DNA of 64,000 nucleotides. It comes from Leptotrichia sp. oral taxon 218 (GTDB lineage: Bacteria > Fusobacteriota > Fusobacteriia > Fusobacteriales > Leptotrichiaceae). Below, one piece after another: positions 18,399-26,266 of this stretch. The notes beneath the pieces were generated by a model. The model ran no database searches and was not told where the DNA came from. It saw only the letters and a program-made list of their open reading frames with translations. The stretch covers positions 806,001-870,000 of the forward strand of contig NZ_CP072377.1 of NCBI RefSeq assembly GCF_018128225.1, written 5' to 3'. The stretch's first letter is position 1. Each line of letters opens with the position of its first letter. Position numbers and translations under genes: made by a program.

Positions 18399-19703
18399 AT
18401 GGCAGAAAAAATGTCTGATGAAAAAGCTTATGAAGAATTTTGTAAATTTTTGAATAAAAGAATAGATTTTAAAGAATCAATTATGATAGAAATAGAATTG
18501 GAAAATTTAGGAATGAAAGATAAAACTTTAGAAGATTTTTTGGAAGGAGAAGGAATTTTTCAAAGAATGAGTAAAACTGAAAAATTGGAAAAAGTTGGAG
18601 AATTGAAAAATTTTTATTCAAAAAGAAGAGGAAGTGGAGCTTCTGAAAAAAGTAAACTATTAGAATCATATAGAATAATTTTAAATGATGTTAATAAAGA
18701 AAAAGAATATGATAATTATTTGAAAAAAACAAAGTATGTTGGAGTAAATAAAATACTTAAAAATTCAAAAGAAGTGTATAAAAGGGATGGAAGACTGAAG
18801 CTGAATCAAATAGAAAATTATGTTTCACAAATTAATTTAAAAATAAAAAATGAGTCAGATGCACGAAATATATTTTATGGATTTTGCAGAGCGGAAAGAA
18901 TACCTTATGATATTCAAGAGAATCAAAAAAATCAAAGTCAAAATCAGAATCAAAACCAAAGCGAAAAAGAAAACGAAAGAAAAAATCAGTCAAGCACAGG
19001 CTCTCAGTCACAACAGAGAAATACTGGTCAAAACCAGAATAACAATGGCAATAACAGAAATAGTGATAATAGAAGCAGTAATAATAGAAATAATAATAAT
19101 AATTGGAAATCTGACACGAAAAAGAAAAAATCAAGCGGAGCTGCATTTGTTTGGATAATAGTAGCAATGCTGACGATAGTGATTGCAGTATTAGCTATTT
19201 CGAAAAAAGATAATCAAAGACAAGAAAATAGATCACAAAATGTTCAACAAGATATTTCGCAAAAGCAAACTACGAATAATACACCAAAAGAAGAAGTTTC
19301 TAAAGAAGTATCCAAAGAACCTGAACAAACAAAAGAAATACCTGAAAAAACAGATGAAGAAAAAGGTGAAGAATTTTTAAATAAAGGGATATTAGAATAT
19401 GATAAAGAAAATATCACTAATGCAATAGTATATTTTAAAAAATCTGCTCACTTTAAAAATGCAAGAGCAATGTATTTTTTAGGAGAGATTTATTATAATA
19501 AAGGAGAAACTGAAGAGGCTATGAGATGGTATAAAGATGCTTCTGATAGAGGTGATTTAGATGCAGCAAAAAAATATAATGAATTAAATAATCAAAATTA
19601 TCAAGAGAATAATACACAGTCTGAAGATGACAATCAAACAGACGATGATTCTTCTCAATCGGATGAAGATAATTCAGAATCGAGTTCAAATGAAACAGAA
19701 TAA
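18399..19703 (+). CDS. Chaperone-locus protein: shared domain, Gln/Asn-rich linker, TM helix and Sel1-like repeat
   Basis: 434 residues. Residues ~1-165 repeat the N-terminal domain of 16589 (KTLEDFLEGEGIFQRM, ARNIFYGFCRAERIPY). A Gln/Asn/Ser/Arg-rich low-complexity linker (~170-245) follows, then one membrane helix (AAFVWIIVAMLTIVIAVLAI), a charged spacer, and about two Sel1/TPR-like repeats (ENITNAIVYFKKSAHFKNAR, AMYFLGEIYYNKGETEEAM). The tail is acidic and Ser-rich. The polarity suggests a cytoplasmic N-domain and an exported repeat region, but topology is an inference. The 20-bp gap to the next gene suggests an operon. Confidence 0.78.
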   Translation: MAEKMSDEKAYEEFCKFLNKRIDFKESIMIEIELENLGMKDKTLEDFLEGEGIFQRMSKTEKLEKVGELKNFYSKRRGSGASEKSKLLESYRIILNDVNKEKEYDNYLKKTKYVGVNKILKNSKEVYKRDGRLKLNQIENYVSQINLKIKNESDARNIFYGFCRAERIPYDIQENQKNQSQNQNQNQSEKENERKNQSSTGSQSQQRNTGQNQNNNGNNRNSDNRSSNNRNNNNNWKSDTKKKKSSGAAFVWIIVAMLTIVIAVLAISKKDNQRQENRSQNVQQDISQKQTTNNTPKEEVSKEVSKEPEQTKEIPEKTDEEKGEEFLNKGILEYDKENITNAIVYFKKSAHFKNARAMYFLGEIYYNKGETEEAMRWYKDASDRGDLDAAKKYNELNNQNYQENNTQSEDDNQTDDDSSQSDEDNSESSSNETE

Positions 19704-19723
19704 AATAGGAGATAGGAAATATA

Positions 19724-20458
19724 ATGGCGAAGAATACTTTTGATGAGAAAGTTTACAATGAATTTTGCGAGATTTTAAATAAAAAAATTAATCTTGGGGA
19801 ATTAATTACAATTGAAGAAAATTTAGAAAATTTAGGAATGAAAGATAAAACTTTAGAAGATTTTTTGGAAGGAGAAGGAATTTTTCAAAGAATGAGTAAA
19901 AGTGAAAAATTGGAAAAAGTTGGAGAATTGAAAAACTTTTATTCAAAAAGAAGAGGAAGTGGAGCTTCTGAAAAAAGTAAACTATTAGAATCATATAGAA
20001 TAATTTTAAATGATATTAATAAAGAAAAAGAATATGATAATTATTTGAAAAAAGTAAAATATGCTGGAGTAAATCAAATACTTAAAAATTCAAAAGAAGT
20101 ATATAAAAGGGATGGAATACTGAAACTAAATCAAATAGAAAATTATGTTTCACAAATTAATTTAAAAATAAAAAATGAGTCAGATGCACGAAATATATTT
20201 TATGGCTTCTGCAGAGAAGAAGAAATACCTTATACTGTTGAAAGAGATTATAAAAATACTGAAAATGAAAATAAAGAGTCACAAGAAGATAGGAAAGAAA
20301 GATATAGAAAAAATTATAATTCAAATTCAAATGAGAATAAAAGTGAAAGAGCAGAAGTTAAAATGAATGCAAAAGATGCGAAGGTATTATTTTGTTTAAG
20401 TTTAGTTTGTCTTTTTCTTTGGATAACTTTTTTTGTTTTTTATTTTAACAATATCTAG
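19724..20458 (+). CDS. Truncated paralogue of the 16589 membrane protein
   Basis: 244 residues. It is nearly identical to the 16589 product through the N-domain, the linker and the first residues of the membrane domain (MNAKDAKVLF). It then ends after one hydrophobic segment (LSLVCLFLWITFFVFYFNNI). The stop TAG 20456-20458 lies inside a 46-bp IS605-type mini-element that begins at 20450. It is therefore a broken copy whose C-terminus was lost at a mobile-element junction. The near-identity with 16589 suggests recent duplication or gene conversion. Confidence 0.75.
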   Translation: MAKNTFDEKVYNEFCEILNKKINLGELITIEENLENLGMKDKTLEDFLEGEGIFQRMSKSEKLEKVGELKNFYSKRRGSGASEKSKLLESYRIILNDINKEKEYDNYLKKVKYAGVNQILKNSKEVYKRDGILKLNQIENYVSQINLKIKNESDARNIFYGFCREEEIPYTVERDYKNTENENKESQEDRKERYRKNYNSNSNENKSERAEVKMNAKDAKVLFCLSLVCLFLWITFFVFYFNNI

Positions 20459-20495
20459 CAAGAAGTCTCCCGCTTCTAAAAGCGGGAGTAGTTCA
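20450..20495 (+). mobile_element. 46-bp IS605-type mini-element (LE-RE fusion)
   Basis: It starts like the full element's left end (TTTTAAC then ...TAGCAAGAAGTCTCC) and ends like its right end (CCGCTTCTAAAAGCGGGAG TAGTTCA). Between them there is only one hairpin. It joins a truncated chaperone-locus gene to a fragment of an AAA-ATPase-like gene. Confidence 0.7.
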
Positions 20496-20734
20496 CTAAA
20501 TCACATAAAAAAGAAGGGATTATTTTTGAATTTAAAATTTTGAATATTGTGGAAAAACTGAGTGAAGATAAAATTAAAGAAAGACTTGAGAAAGAATGTG
20601 AAATTGCACTTAAACAAATTGATGGGAAAAAATATGTTTCAGTTTTGAGAAATGCTGGGATTGAGAGAGTTTTGAAAATTGGGGTTGCGTTTTATGGGAA
20701 AGAAGTTGAAGTGAAATTTGACAGAAAGGCATAA
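20496..20734 (+). pseudogene. C-terminal fragment of AAA-ATPase-like/PD-(D/E)XK gene
   Basis: In-frame sequence from 20498 (KSHKKEGIIFEFKILNIVEK) to the stop at 20732-20734 closely matches the last ~75 residues of the 20964 product (KSDKKEGIIFEFKIL...). The intergenic DNA after it is also shared with the 22686 region. It keeps only the final part of the nuclease domain and has no start of its own, so it is a remnant created at the mini-element junction. Confidence 0.85.
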
Positions 20735-20814
20735 TATTATAATAAAAAACTAAAAAATAATTAAAATAAACTAAAATAAATTAAAATAAATTAAAATATA
20801 GATTGATAATAATT

Positions 20815-20856
20815 GTAAACTTAAAAATAATAATATTTTTTAAGTTTACTTTTTTT
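20815..20856 (+). terminator. GTAAACTT/AAGTTTAC terminator, copy 1
   Basis: GTAAACTTAAAAA (20815-20827) pairs with TTTTTTAAGTTTAC (20836-20849), followed by a T7 run. The same terminator type recurs at 22735, 23825 and 43871. Confidence 0.85.
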
Positions 20857-20963
20857 ATTAAAAAAGAAAATAATTATCTCAAATTAAAGAAAATAATAAA
20901 TTTCTCAAAATTTTTATTTTATTTATGAGTATGATATAATATTAAGAAAAGGGAGGCGATAAT

Positions 20964-22685
20964 ATGAAAACTAATAAAAAAAGAAAACTTCCGATAGGAG
21001 TATCTGATTTTAAAAAAATTATTCAAAATGATTATTACTATTTTGATAAAACGAAACTAATTGAAAATATTTTAAATGAAGGTTCAGAAGTAAAATTATT
21101 TACTCGTCCAAGACGGTTTGGGAAAACATTGAATATGTCGATGTTGAAATACTTTTTTGATGTTAAAGATAAAGAAGAAAACAGAAAATTATTTGAAGGA
21201 TTTAATATTTCTAAAAGCGAGTATTTTGATAAACAAGGGGAATTTCCTGTAATTTCGATTTCGTTTAAAAATTACAATAAAAATGATTGGGAAAGTGGCT
21301 TTAAGTCTGTAAAATCGATAGTTTCAGATATTTATGCAGAATTTGAATATTTAATGGAACATTTGAATAAAAGAGACTTGAAAAGATTTGAAGATATTTG
21401 GCTTGAGAAAGATGAAGGCGACTGGGAAAAATCATTATTGAATTTGACAAGATATTTGTATAATTATTATGGGAAAAAAGTTATTATTTTAATTGATGAA
21501 TACGATCAGCCAATAATAAATTCATACATAAGAGGCTATTACAAAGAAGCTATTGACTTTTTCAAAAACTTTTATGGCACAGTTTTGAAGGATAATGAAT
21601 ATCTTGAAATGAGTGTAATGACTGGAATTTTGAGAGTTGCGAAAGAGAATATTTTTTCTGGACTGAATAATATAAAGGTTCATAGTATTTTGAATAAAAG
21701 ATTTACGGAATATTTTGGAATTTTGGAAAATGAAGTTGAAGATGCATTGAAAGATTTTGGAATGGAATATGATTTGCAGGATGTTCAAAAGTGGTATAAT
21801 GGGTACTTGTTTGGAGATACGAAAGTGTATAATCCTTGGTCGATAATTAATTTTCTGGATGAAAGAAGGCTTGGGGCTTACTGGGTGAATACAAGCGGGA
21901 ATGGGCTGATTCAATTGTATTTGCAAAGAATGAAAGAAGAGATTTTTGATGAATTTTCAAAACTTTTGAATAAAGAAAAAATATTTGAAACGATTAATGA
22001 CAGCATGACTTTTGGAAACTTGGAAGCCGATTTTGAGAAAAATATTTGGAACTTGTTTTTTCATAGCGGATACTTAACTTTAGCTGAAGAATATAATGAA
22101 AGTGACGAAGAAGCTTATTTAAAAATACCGAATGAGGAAATTCTGAAGATGTTTTCCAGAATGTTTATTGAAGTGTATTTTGGTAGTCCGAAGAATTTTT
22201 TAAAATTGACTAATGCATTAAAAAATGGAGATATGAAAAACTTCAAAATGGAATTAAATGAAATTTTATTAGAAAATGTAGGAATTTTTGATGTGAGCGG
22301 AACTTATAAAGAGCAGTTTTATCATGGACTTATGCTTGGATTGGTTTTAAAAATGAGAAATGAGTATGAAATTTCGTCGAATGGGTTTGCCGGGAAAGGA
22401 CGATATGACTTGCTTTTGAAGCCGAAAAATATTTTTGATAAATTTAATAAATCAGATAAAAAAGAAGGGATTATTTTTGAATTTAAAATTTTGAATATTA
22501 CGGAAAAACTGAGTGAAGATAAAATTAAAGAAAGACTTGAGAAAGAATGTGAAATTGCACTTAAACAGATTGACGAGAAAGAATATGTTTCAGTTTTGAG
22601 AAATGCTGGGATTGAGAGAGTTTTGAAAATTGGGGTTGCGTTTTTTGGGAAAGAAGTTGAGGTGAAATTTGAAAGAAAGGCATAA
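20964..22685 (+). CDS. AAA-ATPase-like protein with C-terminal PD-(D/E)XK nuclease domain
   Basis: 573 residues. The N-terminal AAA-ATPase-like domain (the PF09820 type) has LPIGVSDFKKII, the P-loop variant RPRRFGKTLNMSM (GKT at 53-55) and Walker B KVIILIDEYDQP. The C-terminal domain has NGFAGKGRYDLLL and GIIFEFKI, which fit the PD-(D/E)XK core (D, then E-x-K), the PDDEXK_9 type. Such proteins are common in multiple copies in Fusobacteria, Bacteroidetes and Clostridia; their role is not known, with mobility or defence proposed. GGGAGGCG precedes ATG 20964. Three other large copies lie at 36582, 38358 and 42105. Confidence 0.9.
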   Translation: MKTNKKRKLPIGVSDFKKIIQNDYYYFDKTKLIENILNEGSEVKLFTRPRRFGKTLNMSMLKYFFDVKDKEENRKLFEGFNISKSEYFDKQGEFPVISISFKNYNKNDWESGFKSVKSIVSDIYAEFEYLMEHLNKRDLKRFEDIWLEKDEGDWEKSLLNLTRYLYNYYGKKVIILIDEYDQPIINSYIRGYYKEAIDFFKNFYGTVLKDNEYLEMSVMTGILRVAKENIFSGLNNIKVHSILNKRFTEYFGILENEVEDALKDFGMEYDLQDVQKWYNGYLFGDTKVYNPWSIINFLDERRLGAYWVNTSGNGLIQLYLQRMKEEIFDEFSKLLNKEKIFETINDSMTFGNLEADFEKNIWNLFFHSGYLTLAEEYNESDEEAYLKIPNEEILKMFSRMFIEVYFGSPKNFLKLTNALKNGDMKNFKMELNEILLENVGIFDVSGTYKEQFYHGLMLGLVLKMRNEYEISSNGFAGKGRYDLLLKPKNIFDKFNKSDKKEGIIFEFKILNITEKLSEDKIKERLEKECEIALKQIDEKEYVSVLRNAGIERVLKIGVAFFGKEVEVKFERKA

Positions 22686-22734
22686 TATTATAATAAAAAA
22701 CTAAAATAAATTAAAATATAGATTGATAATAATT

Positions 22735-22778
22735 GTAAACTTAAAAATAATAATATTTTTTAAGTTTATTTTTTTTTA
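22735..22778 (+). terminator. GTAAACTT terminator, copy 2
   Basis: GTAAACTTAAAAA and TTTTTTAAGTTTA pair, followed by a long T run. The ~50 bp before it (GATTGATAATAATT) duplicate the region before 20815. Confidence 0.8.
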
Positions 22779-22850
22779 TAAATTTTTTTGTTAAAAAATA
22801 GTGAGAGATAAAATGTATTATAAAAATTATTTTTTTTATACTTAAAAAAA

Positions 22851-22913
22851 CAGTAAATAAAAGTATACATTTTTTAAAAACATATTGACTATTTTTATTA
22901 TTTGTAGTATAAT
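22851..22913 (+). promoter_or_regulatory. CAGTAAATA motif and promoter of the 22995 gene
   Basis: CAGTAAATAAAAGTATA (22851-22867) lies 17 bp before TTGACT (22885-22890); a 17-nt spacer leads to TATAAT (22908-22913). The rest of the 309-bp gap is AT-rich without ORFs. Confidence 0.75.
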
Positions 22914-22994
22914 AAAAAACAGAAAAAATATTAATGTTAATAATTATAGAAAATAAAAAATAAATTTAAAAACTTAAAAGGAGAATATAGAAAA

Positions 22995-23711
22995 ATGAAA
23001 AATATTAAAATTAAAAATAAAAAAATAAAAGTTGCAATGGTAATTGGCGTATTGGCAGTATCAGGATTTTCCATATATAATTATATAAATACAAGAGATG
23101 AGAGATACATTGATAAAGGATCAAAATATCTTGATTTAGGGAAAAAAGAAGAAGCAGAAAAATGGTTTAAAAAGGCGGTAAAGGAAAATAAGTATATGTC
23201 TAGTCTTGTTGCAAGTATTTATGAAGTAAAAGGAGATAATAAAGCAGCTGAAGAATGGTATCTAAAATTGGCGGAAGACGGAGATTCAAAAGCGATGTAT
23301 GATTTAGGAGAGCTTTATAATAAAAAAGGAGATAAGGAAAAGTCTAAGATTTGGTATATAAAAGCAATAGAAAAGCAAAAATCGGAAGAAATTGGATATT
23401 TGGACGCAATGATTAAATTGGGAGATATTTATTATAAAGATGGAAATAAAAAGGATGCCAAAGAAATGTATGAAAATGCGGCTAAAAAAGGAAATCCAGA
23501 TGCAATGGCTAAATTAGGATCAATTTATTATGAAGAAGGAGATATTTCAAAGTCGAAAGAGTGGTTTGATAAATTTAAAGATGAGGAAAATATAAATATG
23601 GGAATGAAGTATTATATTAAAGGAGATAAAGAGAAAGGAAAAGAATTGCTTCAAAAATCAGCTGAAAAAGGAAATTTAGATGCAAAAAAAATATTAGAAA
23701 AAGTAGAGTAA
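22995..23711 (+). CDS. Small membrane-anchored Sel1-repeat protein
   Basis: 238 residues. A basic start is followed by one membrane helix (VAMVIGVLAVSGFSIYNYI, ~13-31), then about five Sel1/TPR-like repeats of the type GNPDAMAKLGSIYYEEGDIS and KWFKKAVKENKY. It lacks the shared chaperone-locus domain. The repeats probably form a solvent-exposed alpha-alpha scaffold for protein binding, with the anchor at the N-terminus. It has its own promoter and a terminator downstream. Ligand unknown. Confidence 0.82.
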   Translation: MKNIKIKNKKIKVAMVIGVLAVSGFSIYNYINTRDERYIDKGSKYLDLGKKEEAEKWFKKAVKENKYMSSLVASIYEVKGDNKAAEEWYLKLAEDGDSKAMYDLGELYNKKGDKEKSKIWYIKAIEKQKSEEIGYLDAMIKLGDIYYKDGNKKDAKEMYENAAKKGNPDAMAKLGSIYYEEGDISKSKEWFDKFKDEENINMGMKYYIKGDKEKGKELLQKSAEKGNLDAKKILEKVE

Positions 23712-23745
23712 AAAAATTCATCATAATAAAATAAAAAAAATTAAA

Positions 23746-23815
23746 TAATATATTTGGCTAGTCATGCGCAGATACTTATCAAGAAGCTCTCGCTTCTAAA
23801 AGCGGGAGCAGTTCA
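23746..23815 (+). mobile_element. IS605-type right-end remnant
   Basis: It matches the last ~70 bp of the full element at 40119-41517: ATATATTTGGCTA, GCAGATACTT, then the hairpin GCTTCTAAAAGCGGGAG and GTTCA. No tnpB sequence precedes it. Confidence 0.8.
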
Positions 23816-23824
23816 TAATATATA

Positions 23825-23868
23825 GTAAACTTAAATTATTTATGGTTTTTAAGTTTACTTTTTTTTTA
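23825..23868 (+). terminator. GTAAACTT terminator, copy 3
   Basis: GTAAACTTAAA pairs with TTTAAGTTTAC (ends 23858), followed by a T run. It lies 10 bp after the IS right end. Confidence 0.8.
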
Positions 23869-23935
23869 TATATTTTTTAAAATAAAACATAATAAAATGT
23901 ATTAACTTTTTATATTTTAAATAATTTAAAATAAA

Positions 23936-24044
23936 AGTAAATAAAAATATATAAAAAATTACAAAAAATTATAAAAAAGTCCTTGACTTTTGAAAATAAA
24001 TATAGTATACTAATTTTGTAATTAAAAAACAGTAAATAAAAATA
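23936..24044 (+). promoter_or_regulatory. Promoter flanked by two CAGTAAATA motifs
   Basis: AGTAAATAAAAATATA (23936-23951), TTGACT (23983-23988), 17-nt spacer, TATACT (24006-24011), then CAGTAAATAAAAATA (24030-24044). It drives the 24079 gene. Confidence 0.82.
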
Positions 24045-24078
24045 CTAATAAATAAATATAAAAAAGGCGGTTAAAATT

Positions 24079-25035
24079 ATGACAGAATTTAACAAATATT
24101 TTGAAGACACTTTTTTAATTGAAGGTGGATATGACGGTAAAGAAATTGATAAATCTTTTCGTTTTGACCAAAATAATAAACATGCGACTCCAAAAGATGT
24201 TTTTGATGTTATAAAACAAGCATTTGAAGATGGACAGGATATGGATAAAGTGGAAGCATTTATGAGAAAGCTGGATATAATTGGAAAAGATATGGTTGAC
24301 AATACATTTAATTACCTAGACAGTAACTTTTATGAAAGTTTGCAATCTTCGTCTTTTGAAGTAAGTGGACAAGTTATAGAGATTCCCCATTATTTGACTG
24401 ATACGGGGAAATTGAGAACGGATAGTTTACAAGAATTATGCGACCAAAGTAATGTTCCATCAAAAATCAATTTTAGAAATGTTGTATTTGTGATAAATAA
24501 TAAAACATTTGAAGAATTATATGAAATAATGAATGCGACTGCAATTAATTTTGATAAAGGAATAAGATTTCGAAACTTTTTTAGAGAATCTGGAATGGAA
24601 CAAGAGTGTAAGGAAAGCGAAATAAGAAGAAAAAACGAAGCATTGGACATAATAGCGCCGATAAAACATGATATGGGTAATGGCAGATATTACATAAATA
24701 CACGATTAAGAGATGAAATGGCTGAAAAGATGATAGTTCACGGACCTGGAAAAGTGATTGGAGCGGGAGCCACAGTTGCTGGAGAAATGGCTAAAAGTAT
24801 TGTAAAAGGGAATCTTATAGTTGGTGTGGTAAAGTTGGCATTAAAGTTGGGAAAAGATTCTAAAATTAGAAAAATGACGGGTGGAAGAAATCACTTTGAT
24901 TATGAAACTTTTCAAAGAATGAGAAAAAAAGATTATTATAATACGAGTTTAGATGAAATAAAAGAAGTAGATATAAACAGAAAAAAAAGAAAATCATCGC
25001 AAATATGTCAAATTATAAAGAAAATGTATGGATAA
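24079..25035 (+). CDS. Protein of unknown function in the Hsp70 locus
   Basis: 318 residues, not recognised. ATG 24079 follows AAAGGCGG. The N-terminal ~200 residues look soluble and mixed alpha/beta (TEFNKYFEDTFLIEGGYDGK, FRNVVFVINNKTFEELYEI). A Gly/Ala-rich amphipathic stretch (GKVIGAGATVAGEMAKSIV, ~225-245) is followed by VVKLALKLG and a very basic tail (NRKKRKSSQ). There is no signal peptide or clear membrane helix. It has its own motif-flanked promoter of the kind found before the second Hsp70, so it is probably co-regulated with that locus. Confidence 0.72.
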   Translation: MTEFNKYFEDTFLIEGGYDGKEIDKSFRFDQNNKHATPKDVFDVIKQAFEDGQDMDKVEAFMRKLDIIGKDMVDNTFNYLDSNFYESLQSSSFEVSGQVIEIPHYLTDTGKLRTDSLQELCDQSNVPSKINFRNVVFVINNKTFEELYEIMNATAINFDKGIRFRNFFRESGMEQECKESEIRRKNEALDIIAPIKHDMGNGRYYINTRLRDEMAEKMIVHGPGKVIGAGATVAGEMAKSIVKGNLIVGVVKLALKLGKDSKIRKMTGGRNHFDYETFQRMRKKDYYNTSLDEIKEVDINRKKRKSSQICQIIKKMYG

Positions 25036-25140
25036 AATAAAAGTAAAAATAAAAGTAAAATAAAAAAAAATAAATAAAATAGTAAAAAAATAAAAAAGTA
25101 AAAAAATAAAAAAGTAAAAAATCAAAGGAGAGGATCAAAA

Positions 25141-25851
25141 ATGAGAGAAGAAGAAATAAATGAAAGAATTAGAAAGATGAATGAAAGAGCTGACAAAAAT
25201 GGAGTTGAAAGATTAGAAATATGGAAAACACTTGTAATATTTGCTGTATGTATAGCACTACTTACAGTTGGAAAAAAATCTTTAATAAATTTTGGAATAA
25301 CTTTTAATGAAAAGTTTGATGCGAGACTTATTTGGGTATTTATTATAATTAGTATAATATTTTCAGGATTTGAATTTATGAGAACAACTTGGAGAGTTAT
25401 TGGAGAAGTTTTTAATATGGGTATAAGATTGGGATTAACTTGGATTATACTTCAATTGAAAGATACATTTTTCAAATATGATTTTATAGATGTAAAAATA
25501 TGTTCAGCAATTCTAATTATTGTATTATTTGTAGCAATATCACAAGTTAGATATGACTTAAAATTGTTTTTTCCAGTATTGGCAGCATATGCGTATCCTT
25601 GGTTTATTGGATTTAGTCGTGAAATCGAAGGAAATCCAGTGCATACAAGAGTAATGTTTCTGATCATTGTTGCAGTACAAATTCCTACTATGATTAAAAA
25701 CTATTTCGAATGGTTAAAAAATTTATCACCTGAGGAACATGCTAGACTTGCAAGAGCAGGAAGAATGAGAGAAGAAGCAAATCAAAGAGAACGAGATCGT
25801 GTGATTGAACGCCAACAAGAAAGATGGCACAATGAACAAAAGTGGCATTAA
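25141..25851 (+). CDS. Small multi-pass membrane protein of unknown function
   Basis: 236 residues from ATG 25141, with AAAGGAGAGG upstream. A charged N-terminus (residues 1-28) precedes about five hydrophobic helices between residues ~29 and 187 (TLVIFAVCIALLTVG, IWVFIIISIIFSGF, SAILIIVLFVAISQV, MFLIIVAVQIPTM). The C-terminal ~45 residues are a basic/acidic helix rich in Arg and Glu. It probably shares the transcript of the 24079 gene (105-bp A-rich gap, no terminator). Not recognised. Confidence 0.75.
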   Translation: MREEEINERIRKMNERADKNGVERLEIWKTLVIFAVCIALLTVGKKSLINFGITFNEKFDARLIWVFIIISIIFSGFEFMRTTWRVIGEVFNMGIRLGLTWIILQLKDTFFKYDFIDVKICSAILIIVLFVAISQVRYDLKLFFPVLAAYAYPWFIGFSREIEGNPVHTRVMFLIIVAVQIPTMIKNYFEWLKNLSPEEHARLARAGRMREEANQRERDRVIERQQERWHNEQKWH

Positions 25852-25868
25852 ATTAATAAAAAATATTT

Positions 25869-25893
25869 CAAGAGACGAAAGTCTCTTGTTTTT
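25869..25893 (+). terminator. GNRA-loop terminator
   Basis: CAAGAGAC (25869-25876), loop GAAA, GTCTCTTG (25881-25888), then TTTTT. Perfect 8-bp stem with a GNRA tetraloop. Confidence 0.93.
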
Positions 25894-25951
25894 AATTTAA
25901 TTAATATAAAAAACAAAATAATAAAAATATTTTATTATAATCTAAAAATAA

Positions 25952-26053
25952 AGTAAATAAAAATATATAATTTTTAGAAAAAATTTTCTTGACTTTTTAA
26001 ACAAAATATAGTATACTATTTTTGTAATTATAAAAGCAGTAAATAAAAATATG
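25952..26053 (+). promoter_or_regulatory. Promoter of second Hsp70 flanked by two CAGTAAATA motifs
   Basis: AGTAAATAAAAATATA (25952-25967), TTGACT (25989-25994), 17-nt spacer, TATACT (26012-26017), then CAGTAAATAAAAATATG (26037-26053). A leader of about 210 nt without an ORF follows before ATG 26267; nothing else is visible in the 415-bp gap besides the terminator at 25869. Confidence 0.85.
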
Positions 26054-26266
26054 TTTAAATTTTAAATATAAAAAATATAAAATAATAAAATAAAATTTTT
26101 ATAAACTGTTTATAATTCAATAAAAAAAATTTTATGAACTTAAAAAAACATATTAGTCTACAAAATTTAAAAAAAATGTGTTAAAATATAAATGTTCAAT
26201 AAAATTAAATAAAGATAATCAAAAAATAAGAAAAAATATTATGTAAAAAGTGAAGGGAGACAAAAA

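Noticed and set aside
26054-26266. A riboswitch in the ~210-nt leader of the second Hsp70
   Set aside because: The leader is A/T-rich with no stable stems or known aptamer signature visible by eye.
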